DNA from: Caldilineaceae bacterium
GTDB lineage: Bacteria > Chloroflexota > Anaerolineae > Caldilineales > Caldilineaceae
Reading direction: 5' to 3'
Length of the DNA stretch: 11,428 nt
NCBI GenBank assembly: GCA_026645635.1
Contig: JAPKMV010000053.1
Span: forward strand, 1 to 11,428
The number at the start of each line of letters is the position of its first letter. The first letter of the stretch is position 1. Positions 1 through 6,177 of this stretch are shown here, piece by piece. The translations under genes were made by a program, and so were the position numbers. The notes under the pieces were generated by a model. That model ran no database searches. It saw only the letters and a list, made by a program, of their open reading frames with translations, and was not told the DNA's origin.

Positions 1-132
1 CAGCAACGCCATGGCGTCCTCGGCGGGGGTGTCGCCCTCGACGACGCGGGCGCTGGCGGTCATCCGCTCCTTGAGCGCGTCCAGGCGCCGCTGCAGGTTT
101 GCGCGCTCGATGAGCGCTTCGGCAAGTTTCAT
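1..132 (-). CDS. DIP1984-family protein, N-terminal part
   Basis: This is the first 44 codons of a gene that continues past the left edge. The visible protein starts MKLAEALIERANLQRRLDAL and continues to a VVEGDTPAED segment at residues 30-39. That start followed by an EGD-PAED motif is characteristic of the DIP1984 family (sometimes annotated septicolysin-like), a family of roughly 150 residues with no established biochemical role. The N-terminus reads as a charged amphipathic helix, probably a coiled coil. The ATG at 130-132 is preceded by a strong GGAGG site at about 141-146, which fixes the start. It appears to be transcribed alone from the promoter at 265-293, with a leader of about 125 nt. 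Family membership is recognised from sequence memory; no function should be inferred. Confidence 0.8.
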   Translation of the reverse strand, partial: MKLAEALIERANLQRRLDALKERMTASARVVEGDTPAEDAMALL

Positions 133-183
133 GGTCTCTACCTCCTCTCTTGCCCGATGTCATGCATTGTACGTGTCATGCGT

Positions 184-228
184 CCCGGCGGGCGCGGCGG
201 TTGGGACACCACCGCCGCCCCGTCCGGG
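184..228 (-). promoter_or_regulatory. GC-rich hairpin in the DIP1984 gene leader
   Basis: An eight-base perfect stem, GCGGCGGT (194-201) with ACCGCCGC (211-218), encloses a nine-base loop. It extends outward through CGGG/CCCG and CCCGG/CCGGG with single-base bulges, giving about 17 pairs in total. It lies between the predicted promoter and the ribosome binding site, so it would be in the 5' leader. There is no T-run on either side, so a simple terminator is unlikely. A regulatory role is inference only. Confidence 0.4.
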
Positions 229-264
229 TTGTTGTCGGCACACGCACAAACCAACAATGTACAC

Positions 265-293
265 AAAATAACACACAAAAATGTGCTTGTCAA
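265..293 (-). promoter_or_regulatory. Sigma-70-type promoter for the DIP1984 gene
   Basis: Read on the minus strand, a perfect TTGACA (-35; plus-strand TGTCAA at 288-293) is followed after 17 bases by TATTTT (-10; 265-270, four of six matches to TATAAT). It sits in the AT-rich island upstream of the gene. The predicted start is near 258, leaving a leader of about 125 nt. Confidence 0.55.
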
Positions 294-338
294 TAGGGAA
301 AAGTGTAAAATATGTAAATTGTGTGAAATGGGGTTTGG

Positions 339-353
339 AATAGAACGCGGATG
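339..353. repeat. Fragment of the GACCGCGGAT repeat family
   Basis: AATAGAACGCGGATG matches 14 of 15 bases of the left end of the palindromic element at 6077-6177 (AATAGACCGCGGATG). The following bases, up to about 370, still carry GCGGA-like words. It looks like a decayed half-copy of the same dispersed element. Confidence 0.45.
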
Positions 354-396
354 ACGCGAATTGGGCGGAGCCGCGCTGATTCAGCCATGTGCACCG

Positions 397-429
397 GCCG
401 GATTGTCATGCTGCGCGCCGGATTGTCAT
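397..429. repeat. 13-base direct repeat, 20-base period
   Basis: GCCGGATTGTCAT occurs at 397-409 and again at 417-429, separated by seven bases. There are only two copies and no dyad symmetry. It could be a binding site pair or a remnant of a repeat; no function can be assigned. Confidence 0.4.
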
Positions 430-440
430 ACCAGGACTCT

Positions 441-623
441 ATCGGTGATAAGGAATCTCACGCAAAGACGCCAGGAGAAGAATGCTTTGCGCCTTTGCGT
501 CTTCGCGTGCCAAAAAGCCATTGCCGACAAAATCGGTGATAAGGAATCTCACGCAATGGCGCAAAGACGCCAGGAGAAAAACGCTTTGCGCCTTTGCGTG
601 CCCCAAAACCTATTGCCGACAAA
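441..623. repeat. Two tandem copies of a 91-92 base repeat
   Basis: Unit 1 (441-531) and unit 2 (532-623) both begin ATCGGTGATAAGGAATCTCA and both end with ATTGCCGACAAA. Between these they share CGCAAAGACGCCAGGAGAA and CTTTGCGCCTTTGCGTG. They differ by a small insertion (CAATGG in unit 2), a small deletion (TCTTCGC is absent from unit 2) and scattered substitutions. Inside each unit, CGCAAAGACGC faces a GCGCCTTTGCGT stretch in inverted orientation, so each could fold into an imperfect hairpin. The CGCAAAGACGC/CTTTGCGCC vocabulary resembles non-coding dispersed repeats common in environmental bacterial genomes. There is no transposase. Confidence 0.75.
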
Positions 624-642
624 GTAGCCAGCGCTTCAACTC

Positions 643-676
643 CTCTGCGAACCTCTGCGCCGCTGCGTCTCTGCGT
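643..676. repeat. CTCTGCG short-period repeat
   Basis: CTCTGCG or CTGCG words recur at 6-10 base intervals (CTCTGCGAAC, CTCTGCGCCG, CTGCGT, CTCTGCGT). The reverse complement reads ACGCAGAGACGCAGCGGCGC, the same pattern as CGCAAAGACGC in the adjacent tandem units with A changed to G. It therefore looks like a diverged, oppositely oriented part of the same repeat family. Confidence 0.5.
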
Positions 677-729
677 CAGGCTTGTCTCTTTGCAAACAAT
701 TTCTCCGGTTTTGGCATATACGCCGGCGC

Positions 730-1581
730 TCATTTCATGTGCTTGAGCAACGCCACGACCATCACCAGGTTGAGCACTGCGATTGTGGGGAAGACGGCCA
801 GTTCAATCACCGTCACCGGTGCGCCGATCCTCGCCATGTTGAGCGCCATCAGCGCCACCGCCGTGCCCACTGTCAGGAACTTCAGCAGCGCCACCGCCGC
901 CAGCAGATAGCCCCACGCGCTGCGCCGCAGCAGCAGCACGCCGGCCAGCCCGCAGAGCGGGACGACCAGCACCAGATCCATCGCCTGGATGAACATGGAG
1001 GTGACATTGTCCAGCGGCGGAATGGCCGCAGGGGAAACCGTGGAGATGATGCGCCCGAGCCAGGCCAACAGCAGAAACGCGCCGACAAAGAAGAGCAGCC
1101 CCGCGATCCAACGGCGGGGCAGGCGGTCGCTGAAGTGCTGCGGCAGGGTGGCCAGGTCAAAGGACATCAGCGCCAGGATGAACGCATAGAAGCTGAGGCC
1201 CCAGATCGCCACATAGACCAGGAAAAGCGGGTTGTAGGCCGTACCAAAGCACATGGACATGTAGGTATAGAGGAAGAAGCCCAGCGTGCCCGCCAGCAGC
1301 AGCCGCCCGCGCAGCGACCCGCGCCGCGTCAGCCAGAAAGCCACGGCCAGCAGCGGCAGCCCCAGCGCCAGCGTGACGAGATCGTTGGCCTGCATCTGCG
1401 CGGCGGAACTGACGGTGTCCCAAAAGTAGAGGCCGGTGGCGTTGATCGTGACTTCCTCGCCGCGGAAGCTGGTCAACGGGTAGGGTTGGCCGTCACCCGG
1501 CCACAAGCCGGCGAGCGCGGCGATCAACGCCAGCACGAAAATGGGCGGTATGAGCCAGTTCAGGGCGGTCAACGGTTTCAC
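730..1581 (-). CDS. Uncharacterised eight-helix membrane protein
   Basis: A 283-residue hydrophobic protein with eight predicted membrane segments at about residues 8-27, 66-84, 94-112, 117-141, 157-177, 194-218, 222-249 and 256-279. The longest soluble stretch, residues 28-65, lies between helices 1 and 2 and contains TSFRGEEVTINATGLYFWDTV, probably on the outer face. I recognise no catalytic or transport signature. The start is a GTG at 1579-1581, supported by an AAGGAGA site eight bases upstream; the ATG at 1602 is followed at once by TGA. It lies downstream of the nucleotidyltransferase operon on the same strand with a 189-base gap, in which I found no clear promoter or terminator. It could be a sensor, a scaffold or a transporter; the function is unknown. 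Confidence 0.75.
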   Translation of the reverse strand: MKPLTALNWLIPPIFVLALIAALAGLWPGDGQPYPLTSFRGEEVTINATGLYFWDTVSSAAQMQANDLVTLALGLPLLAVAFWLTRRGSLRGRLLLAGTLGFFLYTYMSMCFGTAYNPLFLVYVAIWGLSFYAFILALMSFDLATLPQHFSDRLPRRWIAGLLFFVGAFLLLAWLGRIISTVSPAAIPPLDNVTSMFIQAMDLVLVVPLCGLAGVLLLRRSAWGYLLAAVALLKFLTVGTAVALMALNMARIGAPVTVIELAVFPTIAVLNLVMVVALLKHMK

Positions 1582-1770
1582 GGTTTCTTCTCCTTGTCAC
1601 ATGGTTGGCGCCCAGGTGGCGCACGGTTGACGCACCGTCAGTCTACCGCGACCGCGGCGGCTGCACCCCACATCGTTATGTAGTCCGCCCCCCGCGGGCG
1701 ATGTAGTCCAGACTGGGTCAAGGGCTGGCCAATCAAGCCCGTGCCCCCGTGCAAAAGACGCGCATCGTTG

Positions 1771-2643
1771 CTATCCGCCAAACCGCGCATCTCCCAACGC
1801 ACGGCGGTGCAGTTCAATCACCAGCGCCTCGATGGCGGCGCTGTCCGGCTCCGCGGGCAAGGTGCTCGCCGTCTCGGCGCGCGCCAGTTCGGCGCGCAGG
1901 TCGGCCACCAGCGCCATCAGTTCGGGATAGGTGTAGCGCCCTTCCCGCACTTCCCGCAGCCACGCTGCATCGGGGCGGAGGACGCGCACCACATGCTCAC
2001 GCAGAATCTCGATGCCCATGCGATAGAGGCGCAGCAGATGCGCAGCGTGTTTGGTGTCGTAGCCGTAGCGTGCTTCCAGCGCCGACCGCTCCGGGTTGCG
2101 GTTGGCGCGCCAGTTGACGTAATTCTGCCAGTGCGTCAGCGCGGCGCGATAGGCGCGCTCCTGGTGCGTGTTGGGGAAACGATAGCCGCCTTTGGGGTGG
2201 CGTTCCGCGCCAAATTCGTGGGGAGCGGGCTGCTGATCCGGCGGATGGTGCAGCCAGCGGTAGTGCGTTTCCATGCGCTTCATCTGGTCGTCGGCATAGC
2301 CGGCGTAGGTCTTGGCCACCCGCCGCGAGAGGAACTGGCCGCGCGCCGCCTGCAGCGCCTGCCCATAGGCGTCGGCGTGGAGCACATGCTGCGGGTCGGC
2401 CCACAGGATGTCGAGCATGTTGGGGTTGTTCGCCAGCGCCAGTGTGACGAACTTGGCCAGGCTGTAGATGACGGTGTCCGTCGCGGCGTCCTCATATTGG
2501 TCGAAGTGGCTCAGCCCGATGAGAAAGCGCGCCGGCGGGATGCAGACCCCGCGGATATCGATGTCGCTCTGCGGGCCGGCCGTGCCGAAGGCCTGGCTGC
2601 CCCAGATCACCTTGAGAATGGTGTGGCGTTCGACCCAGGTCAT
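1771..2643 (-). CDS. RlaP-type nucleotidyltransferase, second of a pair
   Basis: A 290-residue member of the polymerase-beta nucleotidyltransferase superfamily, most like the RlaP family (Pfam PF10127, named for association with RNA repair genes). The fold signature is GSQAFG at residues 15-20 followed by SDIDIRG at 26-32. D27 and D29 are the likely metal-binding aspartates and D56 in ATDTVIY is a candidate third. The following segment SLAKFVTLALANNPNMLDIL (61-80) is also typical of the family. The ATG at 2641-2643 overlaps the stop of the upstream paralogue in an ATGA junction, so the two are probably translationally coupled. The C-terminal half is mostly helical and charged. The substrate and the transferred nucleotide are unknown. 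The catalytic residues appear intact, so an active enzyme is likely. Confidence 0.75.
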   Translation of the reverse strand: MTWVERHTILKVIWGSQAFGTAGPQSDIDIRGVCIPPARFLIGLSHFDQYEDAATDTVIYSLAKFVTLALANNPNMLDILWADPQHVLHADAYGQALQAARGQFLSRRVAKTYAGYADDQMKRMETHYRWLHHPPDQQPAPHEFGAERHPKGGYRFPNTHQERAYRAALTHWQNYVNWRANRNPERSALEARYGYDTKHAAHLLRLYRMGIEILREHVVRVLRPDAAWLREVREGRYTYPELMALVADLRAELARAETASTLPAEPDSAAIEALVIELHRRALGDARFGG

Positions 2644-3416
2644 GGCGCCCCCAGTTCCAGCCGCACGCGCACCACGAAATCGTTGAGCGCGGCGCGATTC
2701 TGCGGCTCGTCCGGCAGCGGACTGGTTTCGTATGCTGCGCGCAGATCCGCTTGCAACGCGCTGAGCGCATGATCGTGTTCGTCCACAGGCAGCGGTACGG
2801 CAATGCGCTCAGCGCTCTTGGCGGCGATCAGGTCGAGCAGGTGGCCGTAGCCATAGTTGGGCGCCAGGTCGGCCAGGCTGGCGTTGACCTCACCGGTGCG
2901 CAGCAGATGGATGCCGGTCAGGGCGACGCGGTAAGCGTAAAGCAGCGGTTTGAGGCGACCTTCACCGTTGATCGCATCAGCGCGCCACTCCTGATGCTTG
3001 CCTTTGGCATAGGCAGCATAGGCGTGATAGACGTGGCGGGCAATGTTGCCCTGGCGCACCAGGTGACGCAGCTCTTCAGCCTGCGGTGTATCGATCACCA
3101 TCAGCGGCGAGAAGAGTTGTTCCAGGTAGTTGCCGTTCTGGCGGATCAGCAAGGTGACGTACTTCTTGAGGTCGTGGCTCACCAGATCGACCTCGATGCC
3201 ATCAACCACGGCCATGCGGTCGAGCGTCAGCCGCGGCTCGTCCAGCCCAATGAAATCCGCCACCGGCAGGATGTGGCAGCCGCGCAGATCGACGTCGCTG
3301 TCCGGCGAATCGAAACCGTAGAGGTGCGCGCCGCTCACGCTGGCAAAGAGCAATGGGTGGCTGACGAAGTTGCGGAGAATCGGGACAAATCCCTGCGGGT
3401 TAAACGGGGCGGTCAT
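2640..3416 (-). CDS. RlaP-type nucleotidyltransferase, first of a pair
   Basis: A 258-residue protein of the same polymerase-beta/RlaP type as its downstream neighbour. The signature is SGAHLYGF at residues 28-35 and SDVDLRG at 40-46, with D41 and D43 as the metal-binding pair and D77 (GIEVDLVSH) as the probable third. The usual G-S of the motif is G29-A30 here. The helical block HDLKKYVTLLIRQNGNYLEQ (81-100) aligns with the matching block in the neighbour. The ATG at 3414-3416 lies inside the end of sulP (17-base overlap) and has a GGGAGGA site just upstream, also within sulP. A longer in-frame reading to 3770 would run through sulP in another frame and is rejected. The place in the operon implies co-expression with the transporter; the target is unknown. 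Confidence 0.75.
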   Translation of the reverse strand: MTAPFNPQGFVPILRNFVSHPLLFASVSGAHLYGFDSPDSDVDLRGCHILPVADFIGLDEPRLTLDRMAVVDGIEVDLVSHDLKKYVTLLIRQNGNYLEQLFSPLMVIDTPQAEELRHLVRQGNIARHVYHAYAAYAKGKHQEWRADAINGEGRLKPLLYAYRVALTGIHLLRTGEVNASLADLAPNYGYGHLLDLIAAKSAERIAVPLPVDEHDHALSALQADLRAAYETSPLPDEPQNRAALNDFVVRVRLELGAP

Positions 3417-5127
3417 GTGCTTCCTCCCATGTGTGATAGGCGTCCAAGGCGGCGGCCGGATCCGGGTAATACGCGTCCGCCCCGACCAGGGCCGTGATGC
3501 CGGAAACGTCGAGCTGGGCGCGCACGTGGCCGCTGGCCGACGAAAAGACCAGCCGGATCGCCTGCTCGTGCAATTCTCGATACAGTTCGCGCCAGGTGGC
3601 CGCCGCCGAGAAGTCGACATCATCGACGGCCACCAGATCGCAGCAGAACCACCGCAGGCGGTCAGGCCCCAGCCTGGCCAGGGCCGACACCTCCGCCGCC
3701 ATACGCTCGGTGTTGGCATAGTACATGCTGTGATTGAAGCGGTAGATGACAATGCCGGGCGCCGCCTCACCAGCCTCGGCCACCGGCGTCACGTGCAGCC
3801 GGCCATCCCGCAGGGTCAGCACGCTGTTGCTGGGCTGATAGCCGTGGCGGGTGTGCGCCAGCAGCGACAGGATGATCGCCATGAGGATGCCCTGTTCGAC
3901 GCCGACGAAGACCACGATGGCCATCGTAAAGAGCGCAATCCCGAATTCGACAGGACGCTCGATCAGCACCCGGCGCATGCCTCGCACGTCGATAAGTTCC
4001 AGACCGATCAGAAACACGACTGCGGACAACGCCGCCTCCGGCAGGTAGGCGAGCGGCGCGGTCAGAAAGAGCAGCACGATGAGCACGATCACGGCGGTGA
4101 CGAGCATAGCGAGCTGGCTGCGCCCGCCCGCGCTGTCGACCATCTGCGTCTTGGTCGGGCTGCCGTTCACCACGAAGGTTCCGGTCAGCCCGGCGCCAAT
4201 GTTGGCCGCGCTCAGCCCGATCAGGTCGGTGTTCTCATCGAAACGTTCGCGATAGCGGGTGGCGTAGGCGCGCGCTGTGGCGGCGCTCTGGGCTACGATG
4301 ACGACGAACATCGACAGGGCAATTGCAAACAACTGCTGGAGCGTGTTCCAGTCGATAGCCGCAACCGCCGGCAGGCTGACCTGCGGCAGTCCTCCGGGCA
4401 CAGTCCCCACCACGGCGACGCCGTGAGCTGCCAGGCCGAAGGCATAGCTCACCAGGATCGCCGCGATCACGGCCAGCAGTGCGCCGGGGAGCTTGGGATT
4501 GATGCGCCTGCCCCCGACAATGATCGCCAGCACACCCAGGGCGATGGCCAGCGCAATCAGATTGGTCTGGTCGATCTGCCGCAGGACGGTTGCCACCTTC
4601 TCCAGCGGGCCGCCGCCGTCGCTGGGAATGCCCAGCATCCCGGCCAATTGCCCAATCGCCACCTGGATGCCGACGCCGGACAGGAAGCCGATCAACACTG
4701 TGCGCGACAGGAAGTCGGCCAGGAAGCCGATGCGCAGCACTCGCCCCAGGACGAGGAGCAGGGCCGTCATCAAGGCCAGCACGCCGGCCAGCGCTACGTA
4801 CTGCGGTGATGCGGTCGCGGCCAGCCCCGCCAGCCCGGCCGCCATGATCGCCGCGGTGGCCGAATCCGCGCCGACGACCAGGTGGCGCGACGACCCCAGC
4901 ACGGCGTAGAGCGCCAGCGGGATGAGCATGGTGTACAGGCCGGTGACCACCGGCATGCCGGCGATCTTGGTGTAGCCCATCACTTCGGGGATGGCCAGCG
5001 CGGCGAGCGTGACGCCGGCGACGATCTCCGCAGGCGCCTGCGCCCAGGTGATGGGGAGGACGCCGCCCAGGATGGGCCAACCGCGGCGCTTCGGTTTCAC
5101 GTCGGTATGATTGGCAGCAGGTTTCAT
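3400..5127 (-). CDS. SulP-family anion transporter with STAS domain
   Basis: A 575-residue inner-membrane transporter of the SulP/SLC26 family, the usual length. The N-terminal part has the family core: IPEVMGYTKIAGMPVVTGLY near residue 47, then SSRHLVVGADSATAAIMAAG. About a dozen hydrophobic segments continue to about residue 430. The C-terminal STAS domain spans about 455-565 (VIYRFNHSMYYANTERM, then DLVAVDDVDFSAAATW). SulP proteins carry sulfate, bicarbonate or other anions; which one cannot be read from the sequence. The ATG at 5125-5127 has no Shine-Dalgarno but lies six bases after a TATAAT box, suggesting a leaderless mRNA. It is the first gene of an operon with two nucleotidyltransferases and overlaps the next gene by 17 bases. 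Confidence 0.9.
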   Translation of the reverse strand: MKPAANHTDVKPKRRGWPILGGVLPITWAQAPAEIVAGVTLAALAIPEVMGYTKIAGMPVVTGLYTMLIPLALYAVLGSSRHLVVGADSATAAIMAAGLAGLAATASPQYVALAGVLALMTALLLVLGRVLRIGFLADFLSRTVLIGFLSGVGIQVAIGQLAGMLGIPSDGGGPLEKVATVLRQIDQTNLIALAIALGVLAIIVGGRRINPKLPGALLAVIAAILVSYAFGLAAHGVAVVGTVPGGLPQVSLPAVAAIDWNTLQQLFAIALSMFVVIVAQSAATARAYATRYRERFDENTDLIGLSAANIGAGLTGTFVVNGSPTKTQMVDSAGGRSQLAMLVTAVIVLIVLLFLTAPLAYLPEAALSAVVFLIGLELIDVRGMRRVLIERPVEFGIALFTMAIVVFVGVEQGILMAIILSLLAHTRHGYQPSNSVLTLRDGRLHVTPVAEAGEAAPGIVIYRFNHSMYYANTERMAAEVSALARLGPDRLRWFCCDLVAVDDVDFSAAATWRELYRELHEQAIRLVFSSASGHVRAQLDVSGITALVGADAYYPDPAAALDAYHTWEEAHDRPV

Positions 5128-5133
5128 GGCCCC

Positions 5134-5161
5134 ATTATACCGACTCGCGTGCTGTTGTCAG
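5134..5161 (-). promoter_or_regulatory. sulP operon promoter, probably leaderless
   Basis: On the minus strand CTGACA (5156-5161, five of six matches to TTGACA) is followed after 16 bases by an exact TATAAT (5134-5139). Only GGGGCC separates the -10 box from the sulP ATG, so the expected +1 falls on or next to the A of the start codon. Confidence 0.65.
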
Positions 5162-5162
5162 A

Positions 5163-5216
5163 GGTGACGGTCACTTTGAAAGGTGACGGTCACTTCTGAA
5201 AGTGACCGTCACCTTT
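5163..5216. repeat. Three iterated GTGAC-S-GTCAC dyads with a 17-base-pair stem
   Basis: The palindromic core GTGACSGTCAC occurs at 5164-5174, 5183-5193 and 5202-5212, exactly 19 bases apart. The outer context repeats too (GGTGACGGTCACTT and its complement). Copies two and three together form a perfect 17-base-pair inverted repeat (5179-5195 with 5200-5216) around a four-base loop. The array starts two bases upstream of the sulP -35 box and ends 49 bases after the arsM stop. It could be a triple operator for a dimeric regulator, or a hairpin ending arsM transcription; the lack of a T-run argues against a classical terminator. Confidence 0.7.
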
Positions 5217-5265
5217 GACACGCGCCGAAAAGTGGAGAGATCGTGCGTGGTGATTGCTTGCCTGG

Positions 5266-6033
5266 CTACGTCGGTTTCACGCCTGTGATGCGCGCACTCC
5301 AAACGCGGGGCATCCCTTCCTGGCGCGGCACGATCTCCTCGGCGGAAACCTTGTCCGCCACCGCAACGTCCACGAACCCGGCCTCGCGCATCAGACCGGT
5401 GTAGAGGTCAACATCGATGGCGCCGGTGACGCATTCCGCCCAACGGGAAAGGTCGGCGCGCAGCTCGTCGCTGAAGTCGCCTTCGCTGACGATGTCGCTC
5501 AAGGCGATGCGTCCGCCCGGCTTGAGCACGCGGAAGGCCTCGCCAAAGACGGCGCGCTTGTCAGGCGACAAGTTCACCACACAGTTGGACATCACCACGT
5601 CCACGCTGGCGTCGGCCACCGGCATCGCCTCGATCTGCCCCTGGCGAAACTCGACGTTGGTTACGCCCATGCGCTGTTTGTTGGCGTTGGCTTGCGCCAG
5701 CATCGCCGGCGTCATGTCGATGCCGATGACGCGCCCCGTCGCCCCCACCTGGCGCGCGGCCAGGAAACAGTCGATGCCGCCGCCGCTGCCCAGGTCCACC
5801 ACCGTCTCACCGGCGCGCAGCGCGGCGATGGTCACCGGGTCGCCGCAGCCGAGCGAGAGGCCGGTCACGTCAATCGGCAGCCCGTCGAGCAGCTCGGCGG
5901 TGTAGAGCAGTTCTGCGTTCGGCGTGGCGCTGTTGCCGCAGCAGTCCGACGGCCCGCAGCAACTGCCGCCCTGCAGCGCAATGGCGCCGTAGCGTTCTTG
6001 CACCGCTTCGTGAATGAGTGTCAGTTCAGCCAT
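5266..6033 (-). CDS. arsM: Arsenite S-adenosylmethionine methyltransferase
   Basis: A 255-residue cytoplasmic enzyme that methylates As(III) with S-adenosylmethionine. The methyltransferase motif I is [20 protein letters not shown] (78-97), with GIDMTPAML (104-112) as the acidic loop after strand 2. The three cysteines typical of ArsM are present: C89 (GGGIDC), C151 (SNCVVNL) and C201 (ECVTGA). Two extra CC pairs lie near the N-terminus, C25-C26 and C31-C32, as in many bacterial homologues. The ATG at 6031-6033 has AAGGAGA seven bases upstream; an in-frame TTG two codons earlier lies against that site and is less likely. It follows arsR by 119 bases, with a candidate ArsR operator just before its ribosome binding site. 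No arsB, acr3 or arsC is visible nearby. Confidence 0.95.
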   Translation of the reverse strand: MAELTLIHEAVQERYGAIALQGGSCCGPSDCCGNSATPNAELLYTAELLDGLPIDVTGLSLGCGDPVTIAALRAGETVVDLGSGGGIDCFLAARQVGATGRVIGIDMTPAMLAQANANKQRMGVTNVEFRQGQIEAMPVADASVDVVMSNCVVNLSPDKRAVFGEAFRVLKPGGRIALSDIVSEGDFSDELRADLSRWAECVTGAIDVDLYTGLMREAGFVDVAVADKVSAEEIVPRQEGMPRVWSARITGVKPT

Positions 6034-6048
6034 GATCAAATCTCCTTG

Positions 6049-6067
6049 AATCGATAATTGTCGATAT
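6049..6067 (-). promoter_or_regulatory. Candidate ArsR operator before arsM
   Basis: On the minus strand the site reads ATATCGACAATTATCGATT, identical in 18 of 19 bases to the plus-strand site at 6508-6526 in the arsR promoter. Its core is the inverted repeat ATCGA-N6-TCGAT (6050-6065). It ends about seven bases before the arsM Shine-Dalgarno sequence, so a bound repressor could block arsM transcription or read-through from arsR. Confidence 0.6.
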
Positions 6068-6076
6068 GTAAGCTAC

Positions 6077-6177
6077 AATAGACCGCGGATGGGGCGGATT
6101 TGGCGGATTTACGCGGATGAAAAGCCAGCGACTTCATCTGCGGAAATCCGCCTCAGCCGTCAAATCCGCGGTCTATT
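6077..6177. repeat. Palindromic MITE-like element between arsR and arsM
   Basis: The ends are perfect 14-base inverted repeats (AATAGACCGCGGAT at 6077-6090, ATCCGCGGTCTATT at 6164-6177). Complementarity continues imperfectly inward (GGCGGATTT-CGC-GATGAA on each arm), so the 101-base element would fold into one long hairpin. It has no ORF. The right end lies inside the 3' end of arsR and provides its stop. A 15-base relative of the end occurs at 339-353. It may be a non-autonomous mobile repeat, and its transcript could attenuate arsM. Confidence 0.75.

Larger units (their letters stand above)
133..729. other. Long intergenic region with promoter, leader hairpin and repeats
   Basis: I see no credible protein gene here. 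The short ORFs run through the repeats and have no ribosome binding sites or recognisable products. From left to right it holds the leader and promoter of the DIP1984 gene (133-293), an AT-rich stretch at about 250-340 that contrasts with the GC-rich surroundings, a 15-base fragment of the GACCGCGGAT repeat (339-353), a 13-base direct repeat (397-429), two tandem copies of a 91-92 base unit (441-623), and a run of CTCTGCG-type short repeats (643-676). The 3' end of the membrane protein gene follows at 730. Confidence 0.7.

Noticed and set aside
441..623. CRISPR-like array
   Set aside because: There are only two units, they are 91-92 bases long and directly abutting with no unique spacers, and no cas gene is present.
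682..1683. Long plus-strand open frame (333 codons) opposite the membrane protein
   Set aside because: Its translation is rich in Gln, Arg, His and Gly with no domain, as expected for an antisense frame of a GC-rich gene. The minus-strand frame has clear membrane helices and a ribosome binding site.
1741..2772. Plus-strand open frame (343 codons) opposite the nucleotidyltransferases
   Set aside because: It is the shadow of two recognisable coupled genes and has no recognisable product.
2640..3770. Longer start for the first nucleotidyltransferase, 118 codons upstream
   Set aside because: The extra part overlaps sulP in another frame and has no family similarity. The ATG at 3416 has a good Shine-Dalgarno and begins shortly before the conserved motif.
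3370..4809. Plus-strand open frame (479 codons) opposite sulP
   Set aside because: Low-complexity Gln/His/Asp/Arg-rich antisense translation; sulP on the other strand is unmistakable.
5179..5216. Classical Rho-independent terminator for arsM
   Set aside because: The stem is perfect but no T-run follows on the minus strand, and the third dyad copy and promoter-adjacent position fit an operator array better. A terminator role is not excluded.
6034..6039. arsM start at the TTG at 6039
   Set aside because: It would leave only about one base between the AAGGAGA site and the start codon. The ATG at 6033 has normal spacing.
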